Origin: WHSM01 sp050701635
GTDB taxonomy: Bacteria > Actinomycetota > Actinomycetes > Mycobacteriales > Micromonosporaceae
Direction of reading: 5' to 3'
DNA length: 5,094 nt
NCBI GenBank assembly: GCA_050701635.1
Contig: JBOGDF010000379.1
Location: 1-5,094 of the forward strand
The translations under genes were made by a program, and so were the position numbers. Below the pieces are notes generated by a model, which searched no databases, had not been told where the DNA came from, and saw only the letters and a program-made list of their open reading frames with translations. Positions 1-5,094 of the stretch are shown here, piece by piece; position 1 is the first letter of the stretch; the number at the start of each line of letters is the position of its first letter.

Positions 1-345
1 GATCGTGCCCACAGTGGACTGCGTCGCCGCGGCGCTCCAGTCGTCGGTCGCGGTCGCGCAACTGGACCCGAGGCAGCCGGTCTTGACGTCGACCACGAGC
101 TGGTTCCCGGCCGGGTTCGCCCACGGATCCCCGGACGAGGAGTTCCGGGTGACTGTCACATACGCCCGAGTGATCGTGGCGCCGTCCGGGATGGCGGAGG
201 TGTCGAACGACAGGATCGTCCGGTTGTGCTTACCGTCGATGCCGCGCCCGATGCCCAGACCCAAGGTCTGTTTGCTCGTGCCGACCTCGACCCCGCTGCC
301 GTCCGAGTTCGCCTTCACGTACCCGTCCTCGGAGCCGCTGGAGAA
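1..345 (-). repeat. Shared C-terminal domain, esterase copy (incomplete)
   Basis: Encodes esterase residues 351-465. It aligns without gaps to 1796-2140 in the protease gene. By hand count 289 of 345 bases and 98 of 115 residues are identical. The segment opens with SGSEDGYVKA, continues through GLGIGRGIDGKHNRT and LSFDTS..PDGATITRAYVTVTR, and contains a Cys-X4-Cys pair that could form a small disulfide loop. This pattern resembles DNRLRE/CBM96-type beta-sandwich modules found at the C-termini of secreted actinobacterial enzymes. That assignment is by recall of the pattern, not by a search. The final ~60 residues lie beyond the left edge. Confidence 0.9.
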
Positions 346-1395
346 GGTCTCCTCGCCAGGGGGCGGATCCCCTCCGCCAGAACCATCCAGACCAAAGAAG
401 AACACCATGTGGTACGCGGCGCAGATGTTCATGTCCACCATGCCGGCAGAGCCCGCGACGCCACACTGCGCGGGCCCCGGTCCGGGGTCGAGTGGCTGCC
501 CGTGTGGCTGGTTGGTCAGCGGCCACGCTTCCACCACCGGCTGGCCGGAGGCGTTGTGGTACACCTTGCGCGGGTAGCCCTGAATCGTCTCCTGCACGTC
601 GGGCGTCTGGTCGGTCCCGTGCACGTTGGTCCACTGCTCCACCAACTCGGTCAGGTTCTGGATGTTGACCGCCGTGTCGCTGGTGCCATTCCAGATCGAC
701 ACCTTCGGCCACGGGCCAGACCATGACGGGAACCCATTCCGCACGATGTCTCCCCACTGCTGCGGTGTCAGGTTCTTGCCCGGGTTCGCGCACTGGAACG
801 CCTCCCAGGAAGCGTTGGCGCACTTGGCCGGACCACCCGCCACTACCCCGCCGCCGGCGAACACGTCCGGATACGCGGCGATCATGTTCGAGGTCATGAA
901 ACCGCCGCCGGAAACGCCAGTGACAAAGACGCGGGCGGCGTTGATCGAATGGTTGGCCTTGATGTTGTTGACCATCGAGATGATGGACGCCGCCTCGCCC
1001 TGGCCGCGGCTGTTGTTTCCGGACAGGAACCAGTTGAAGCAAGACCTACCGGGGTCGTTGACATCCTGCTGTTGCGGGAACAACAGCGCGAACTGGTAGG
1101 TCTCGGCCATCTTCACCCAGCCACTCTCATCGTCATAGATCGAGGCCGACTGGAAACAGCCGTGAAGCGCGGTCACCAGGGGAGCATTCGCGGGCAACCC
1201 GTCCGGTATGTACTTGAACATGCGGAGGTTGCCGGGATTCGAGCCGAAGTTGGTCACCTCCACCAGCGACGCCGCCCCGGCAGGGGACGCCGCGAGCGTC
1301 GCCCCGAGCAACCCGACCAGCAGCGACACCGCGGCCGCGATGGGGAGAGGGATCCTTCGCCTCCGGCGGCGTTCCAAGACCCGATCCATGACCAT
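1..1395 (-). CDS. Secreted PHB-depolymerase-family esterase with C-terminal DNRLRE/CBM96-like domain (3' end outside window)
   Basis: Extracellular serine esterase of the alpha/beta-hydrolase family that includes polyhydroxybutyrate depolymerases, feruloyl esterases and acetylxylan esterases. The substrate cannot be read from sequence. 465 codons are visible with no stop; comparison with the neighbouring protease suggests about 60 more. Start: ATG at 1395-1393, with AAGGAG (1402-1407) 6 nt upstream; a second in-frame ATG lies two codons on. Residues 1-42 form a signal peptide (six arginines at 9-14, hydrophobic core 15-36, likely cleavage after A41 or A42). The catalytic domain spans about 45-336: oxyanion motif H78-G-C80, nucleophile box G160-V-S162-G-G164, acid D240 in GTSD, and H298 in PHGQPLDPG. 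The spacing and the flanking CFNWF and ELVEQWTNV segments fit the family. The usual alanine after the serine is glycine here. A short Gly/Pro linker (339-347) leads to the C-terminal domain from F351, which is nearly the same as that of the protease. Family assignment is firm; the exact substrate is open. Confidence 0.9.
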   Translation of the reverse strand, partial: MVMDRVLERRRRRRIPLPIAAAVSLLVGLLGATLAASPAGAASLVEVTNFGSNPGNLRMFKYIPDGLPANAPLVTALHGCFQSASIYDDESGWVKMAETYQFALLFPQQQDVNDPGRSCFNWFLSGNNSRGQGEAASIISMVNNIKANHSINAARVFVTGVSGGGFMTSNMIAAYPDVFAGGGVVAGGPAKCANASWEAFQCANPGKNLTPQQWGDIVRNGFPSWSGPWPKVSIWNGTSDTAVNIQNLTELVEQWTNVHGTDQTPDVQETIQGYPRKVYHNASGQPVVEAWPLTNQPHGQPLDPGPGPAQCGVAGSAGMVDMNICAAYHMVFFFGLDGSGGGDPPPGEETFSSGSEDGYVKANSDGSGVEVGTSKQTLGLGIGRGIDGKHNRTILSFDTSAIPDGATITRAYVTVTRNSSSGDPWANPAGNQLVVDVKTGCLGSSCATATDDWSAAATQSTVGTI

Positions 1396-1509
1396 GACCC
1401 GCTCCTTCCGTCCAGCGGTAGATCCAGCCCCGTGTGACACGAACGTAAAGAGCGTGTTAACAAAGTGCCCATGTGCTTGCCCAGCACAAAGTGAGGAGCG
1501 GCATGTGCC
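1396..1509 (-). promoter_or_regulatory. Promoter and leader region of the esterase gene, homologous to that of the protease
   Basis: This 114-nt region aligns with the 114 nt before the protease start (3377-3490), with a few 1-2 nt indels. Going towards the start codon, the blocks identical in both are: GGCACATG (1509-1502), the dyad arms TGTGC and GCACA (1488-1472), GTCACACGGGG (1438-1428) and GACGGAAGGAGC (1412-1401). Between dyad and leader lies a possible -10 hexamer TACGTT (1447-1442), which aligns with TACCGT in the other copy. No convincing TTGACA-type -35 is visible, which would suit an activator-dependent promoter. The alignment is seen directly; the promoter roles are inferred. Confidence 0.6.
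1472..1488. promoter_or_regulatory. Putative operator, TGTGC-N7-GCACA dyad (esterase copy)
   Basis: A perfect 5-bp inverted repeat with a 7-bp spacer; in this copy the arms extend to 6 bp (TGTGCT-N5-AGCACA on the minus strand). The arms are identical to those at 3453-3469, although 5 of 7 spacer bases differ. Both copies end exactly 76 nt before their start codons. A further half-site, CATGTGCC (1502-1509), sits 13 nt beyond the GCACA arm in both. Conserved arms with a drifting spacer is what binding by a dimeric regulator would leave. The regulator is not identified. Confidence 0.55.
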
Positions 1510-1554
1510 ACCAACACCGCGAAATCCTAGAAGGTGACAAACGACCCAACCGAG

Positions 1555-1587
1555 GACGGCCCCCAGCCTTTCGGGCTGAGGGCCGTC
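1555..1587 (-). terminator. Hairpin terminator of the protease gene
   Basis: A 14-bp stem (1555-1568 with 1574-1587) contains one A/C mismatch and closes on a 5-nt TTTCG loop. It begins 25 nt past the protease stop codon, the expected place. There is no long U tract after the stem, only a short TTT about 12 nt beyond, which is usual for high-GC actinomycete terminators. It lies upstream of the esterase control region, so it should separate the two tandem genes into independent transcripts. Confidence 0.85.
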
Positions 1588-1612
1588 GGTCACGCTGCGC
1601 AACCAGGCGCCG

Positions 1613-3376
<1,764 letters not shown>

Positions 3377-3490
3377 GACTGCTCCTTCCGTCGGCGCGAA
3401 TAGATTGATCCCCGTGTGACCAGACGGTAAGGAAGCTGCTAAAACTCGCCTATGTGCCCGTAAAGCACAATGCGCGGAAGACCATGTGCC
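3377..3490 (-). promoter_or_regulatory. Promoter and leader region of the protease gene, homologous to that of the esterase
   Basis: Counterpart of 1396-1509, with the same blocks in the same order: GGCACATG (3490-3483), the dyad (3469-3453), a possible -10 TACCGT (3429-3424), GTCACACGGGG (3420-3410) and GACGGAAGGAGC (3392-3381). In the gap-free outer 49 nt (3442-3490), 32 bases match, and the matches concentrate in the motifs. Similarity stops just outside the CATGTGCC site. The transcription start is not determined; if the hexamer is the -10, the leader would be roughly 40 nt. Confidence 0.6.
3453..3469. promoter_or_regulatory. Putative operator, TGTGC-N7-GCACA dyad (protease copy)
   Basis: Perfect 5-bp arms around a 7-bp spacer, with the accessory half-site CATGTGCC at 3483-3490. 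The centre is 37 nt upstream of the end of the proposed -10 hexamer, against 38 nt in the esterase copy. That would place it near -44, a position more typical of an activator than of a repressor covering the start site. Confidence 0.55.
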
Positions 3491-3674
3491 GCAGGCGGCA
3501 CAACACTGACCTCACATCGGGCCCTGAGGGCCTCACCACAGAAGTGCAGACCCGGTGGCGGGCGCCGGCGCAGCGTCGCCCCGAGTTGGTCAATGACCCA
3601 GCCGGTCCAGTGGCAGGTTGGCACAGGCCCCGGGGCGGCCAGCCCACCGGCGCCGGTGCGAGGCGTGTTGTCGC
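3491..3674. other. Non-coding stretch between the membrane-protein gene and the protease control region
   Basis: Together with the control region at 3377-3490 this makes a 298-nt gap between genes. No reading frame here has a credible start with a Shine-Dalgarno site or a recognisable protein. It contains a short GGCCC-TGA-GGGCC hairpin (3520-3532) and the palindrome listed at 3645-3658. Confidence 0.6.
3645..3658 (-). terminator. Possible terminator palindrome after the small membrane-protein gene
   Basis: CACCGGCGCCGGTG is a perfect 14-bp palindrome that can fold as a 5-bp stem with a GCGC loop. It begins 16 nt past the TAG stop of the 3675-4040 gene and is followed by more GC-rich self-complementary sequence (CCCCGGGG, 3629-3636). 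The stem is short and there is no U tract, so this is a weak call based mainly on position. Confidence 0.3.
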
Positions 3675-4040
3675 CTATCCCTGCGAGGGCCTGTCGCGGT
3701 CCTCGTTCGACTGGCCATCGTGCTCGAGCTTCTCGACGAGCTGGTCGCGCTCCTGCTCAAGTTGATGCTTGTCCCGCTGCACATGCCGGAGTTCGCGTCG
3801 AGTGGCGATCCGGCTCCGTACGGCACGCCGGGACCCGACGAGGGTGAGGTAGAGCCCGGCCAAGACAGCCGCGCCGGTGATCGCACCGTAGAGAAACACT
3901 CTGCCGGTCGAGCCTTCGATGAGGTAGCCGAAGATGCTGAAACCATCTGCTATCTGGTGTTCGCTGCCGCGGTTGGTGTAGATCGCGTTGACGGCTACGG
4001 CACCAGCGATGACGAGGACAAGTACTCCGACAATGATCAC
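3675..4040 (-). CDS. Small membrane protein with two transmembrane segments and a C-terminal coiled coil, function unknown
   Basis: 121 residues from a GTG start (4040-4038) to TAG. The start is chosen because a perfect AGGAGG (4047-4052) lies 6 nt upstream and because the first membrane segment then begins immediately (IIVGVLVLVIAGAVAV, residues 2-17). An in-frame ATG at 4250 would add 70 residues without matching character and would overlap the opposite gene. A polar loop follows (YTNRGSEHQIADGFSIFGYLIEGSTGR, about 21-47), then a second membrane segment (about 48-68). The basic, then heptad-like tail (about 71-107, rich in Arg, Glu, Gln and Leu) probably forms a cytoplasmic coiled coil. This layout recalls small uncharacterised membrane proteins common in actinobacteria; no function is known to me. 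It stands alone on its transcript as far as can be seen. Confidence 0.78.
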   Translation of the reverse strand: MIIVGVLVLVIAGAVAVNAIYTNRGSEHQIADGFSIFGYLIEGSTGRVFLYGAITGAAVLAGLYLTLVGSRRAVRSRIATRRELRHVQRDKHQLEQERDQLVEKLEHDGQSNEDRDRPSQG

Positions 4041-4046
4041 AGCCAG

Positions 4047-4052
4047 CCTCCT
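4047..4052 (-). promoter_or_regulatory. Ribosome binding site deciding the GTG start at 4040
   Basis: AGGAGG on the minus strand with a 6-nt spacer to GTG, a full match to the anti-Shine-Dalgarno core. It decides the start against longer in-frame alternatives upstream. Confidence 0.8.
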
Positions 4053-4216
4053 GGGCCAGTCAGTGTCGACGAAGACGTCGGCTCTCGGTGCAGCAGCGTA
4101 CCGCCGCGTCAAGCGCCACGGCTGCCCCGTCAGCCCTGTCATCCAGCTGGTCGCCGATATTCCGCGCGACAAAGCTTCGATTTCGCCACTCCGGTGGTAC
4201 GCGCGGCTCGCCGGGC

Positions 4217-4222
4217 GATAAT
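4217..4222 (+). promoter_or_regulatory. Possible -10 element of the TPR-protein gene
   Basis: GATAAT differs from the TATAAT consensus at one base and is A/T-rich within a very GC-rich stretch. It would place transcription start near 4229, about 20 nt before the ATG. No TTGACA-like hexamer is found 16-19 nt upstream, so support rests on this element alone. Confidence 0.35.
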
Positions 4223-4248
4223 TGTGGCCCTGGCTACTGAGTGGGGGC

Positions 4249-5094
4249 ATGGTGGGTCACTCCCCGGTCCGCGGCACCGATGAACTCCGGGAGCTGATCC
4301 GCCTGGGTCGCTACACGGAGGCGGTACGCCGTGCCGGCGAGCTGGCCGACTCGCCGGACCCGTACGTCGCCGGGTACACCCAGCTGCAGAAGGTCGCCGC
4401 GCTGTTCAACCTGGGACATCACGACGCCTGCTCGCAGGGGCTGGACCAGGCGTACGAGGCAGCCCGCCGGGTCGGGGATCCGGTGCTGTTCGCGGAGTTC
4501 CACGCACTCGCCGCCGGCGTGGCGTTCTTCGACGAAGCGCTGGACCGCAGCGCGACCCATCTGGTGCTGGGCAGCCGGGTGTTGCAGCGCGGCGTACCGG
4601 ACAGCCTGGAGGTGGTCGACGCGTACGGCGACCTGGCGTACATCCACTCGTTGATGGGTTTCCACGAGCAGGCCGCGGCGCTGCTCGACAGTTCGCTGGC
4701 GGTCGCCGCCCGGCTCGGGGAGCCGGCTCACCGCTTCAGCCGCCCCGACATCGGGCTGCGCCGGGCGCTCTACCTGGACCACTGCGGCCAACCGGAGCAG
4801 GCCACGGCGGTGCTGCGCGGGATCGTCCGGGAAGCCGCCGTCGCGGTGGCCCGGTACGGCCCCGACGGCCTGCGCCAGGACAACCGGGCCACGGTGCGGT
4901 ACGCCGGCGCCCGGCTCGCCGCCTCCGGTGACGGCAGCGACGAGGACACCGGGGTCCACGCGGCGATCACCGAGCCGCTGCGCCCGGAGGGCGACCTGGC
5001 CACCGCCCCGGAGTACGCCGCGCTGCGCGCGTACGGCGACGCCTGCTGCGCGATCGCGGCCGGCTCCGGCGCCGAGGCGCTGACGATCCTGGAC
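4249..5094 (+). CDS. TPR-like helical-repeat protein, N-terminal part (3' end outside window)
   Basis: 282 codons are open to the right edge with strong GC bias at third positions. The ATG at 4249 is preceded by a G-rich run (4243-4247) that is too close to be a good Shine-Dalgarno; GTG at 4252 is an equal alternative, and an in-frame TAA at 4219 bounds the start. The protein is almost entirely predicted helix, with TPR-like pairs: LIRLGRYTEAVRRAGELAD (16-34), VAALFNLGHHDACSQGLDQAYEAARRVGD (49-77), DAYGDLAYIHSLMGFHEQAAALLDSSLAVAARLGE (125-158) and ALYLDHCGQPEQATAVLRGIVREA (173-196). There is no signal peptide or membrane segment, so it is probably cytoplasmic. The pattern resembles the TPR-containing N-termini of some actinobacterial GGDEF-domain (diguanylate cyclase) proteins. 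The decisive C-terminal domain is outside the window, so that remains a guess; a TPR regulator of another type is equally possible. Confidence 0.8.
   Translation, partial: MVGHSPVRGTDELRELIRLGRYTEAVRRAGELADSPDPYVAGYTQLQKVAALFNLGHHDACSQGLDQAYEAARRVGDPVLFAEFHALAAGVAFFDEALDRSATHLVLGSRVLQRGVPDSLEVVDAYGDLAYIHSLMGFHEQAAALLDSSLAVAARLGEPAHRFSRPDIGLRRALYLDHCGQPEQATAVLRGIVREAAVAVARYGPDGLRQDNRATVRYAGARLAASGDGSDEDTGVHAAITEPLRPEGDLATAPEYAALRAYGDACCAIAAGSGAEALTILD

Noticed and set aside
230..1042. Minus-strand open frame of 270 codons overlapping the esterase
   Set aside because: Lies inside the esterase gene in a different frame; the esterase frame carries the signal peptide, catalytic residues and shared domain.
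3520..3532. GGCCC-TGA-GGGCC hairpin as a terminator
   Set aside because: Only 5 bp with a 3-nt loop and no gene end nearby; expected by chance in this composition.
3675..4250. Longer 191-residue version of the small membrane protein starting at ATG 4250
   Set aside because: It lacks a Shine-Dalgarno site, adds 70 residues of unlike composition and overlaps the divergent gene start, whereas GTG 4040 has a perfect AGGAGG at ideal spacing.
4234..4959. Minus-strand open frame of 241 codons opposite the TPR-like gene
   Set aside because: Composition is a shadow of the plus-strand gene, whose helical repeats make a coherent protein.

Overview
The window comes from a high-GC actinomycete. The codons are strongly GC-biased at third positions, two of the genes carry long arginine-rich export signals, and the proteins resemble actinobacterial families. 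The TPR protein at the right edge and the small membrane protein suggest Micromonosporaceae or a relative, but this is family resemblance recalled from memory and was not tested.

Layout, left to right: (1) 1-1395, minus strand: a secreted PHB-depolymerase-family esterase. Its 3' end runs off the left edge. (2) 1396-1612: the esterase promoter and leader region, then a strong hairpin terminator (1555-1587) belonging to the next gene. (3) 1613-3376, minus strand: a complete secreted subtilisin-like (S8A, proteinase K/aqualysin type) protease. (4) 3377-3674: the protease promoter and leader region, then about 180 nt without a credible gene apart from a possible terminator palindrome. (5) 3675-4040, minus strand: a 121-residue protein with two membrane segments and a coiled-coil tail, starting at GTG behind a perfect AGGAGG. 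(6) 4041-4248: a divergent intergenic region. (7) 4249-5094, plus strand: the N-terminal 282 residues of a TPR-like helical-repeat protein that runs off the right edge.

The main observation is that the esterase and the protease are built from shared parts around unrelated catalytic heads. Both end in the same C-terminal domain: 115 overlapping residues, no gaps, 98 identical by hand count. Both are also preceded by related 114-nt upstream regions. In these, both arms of a dyad (TGTGC-N7-GCACA), a CATGTGCC half-site, a GTCACACGGGG block and the Shine-Dalgarno block are identical, while the sequence between them has diverged. A terminator separates the two genes, so each appears to be its own transcription unit with its own copy of the control region. 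The inference is a small regulon of secreted degradative enzymes that share a targeting or binding domain and a dedicated transcription factor, with further members possibly elsewhere in the genome. The other two genes show no visible connection to this pair.
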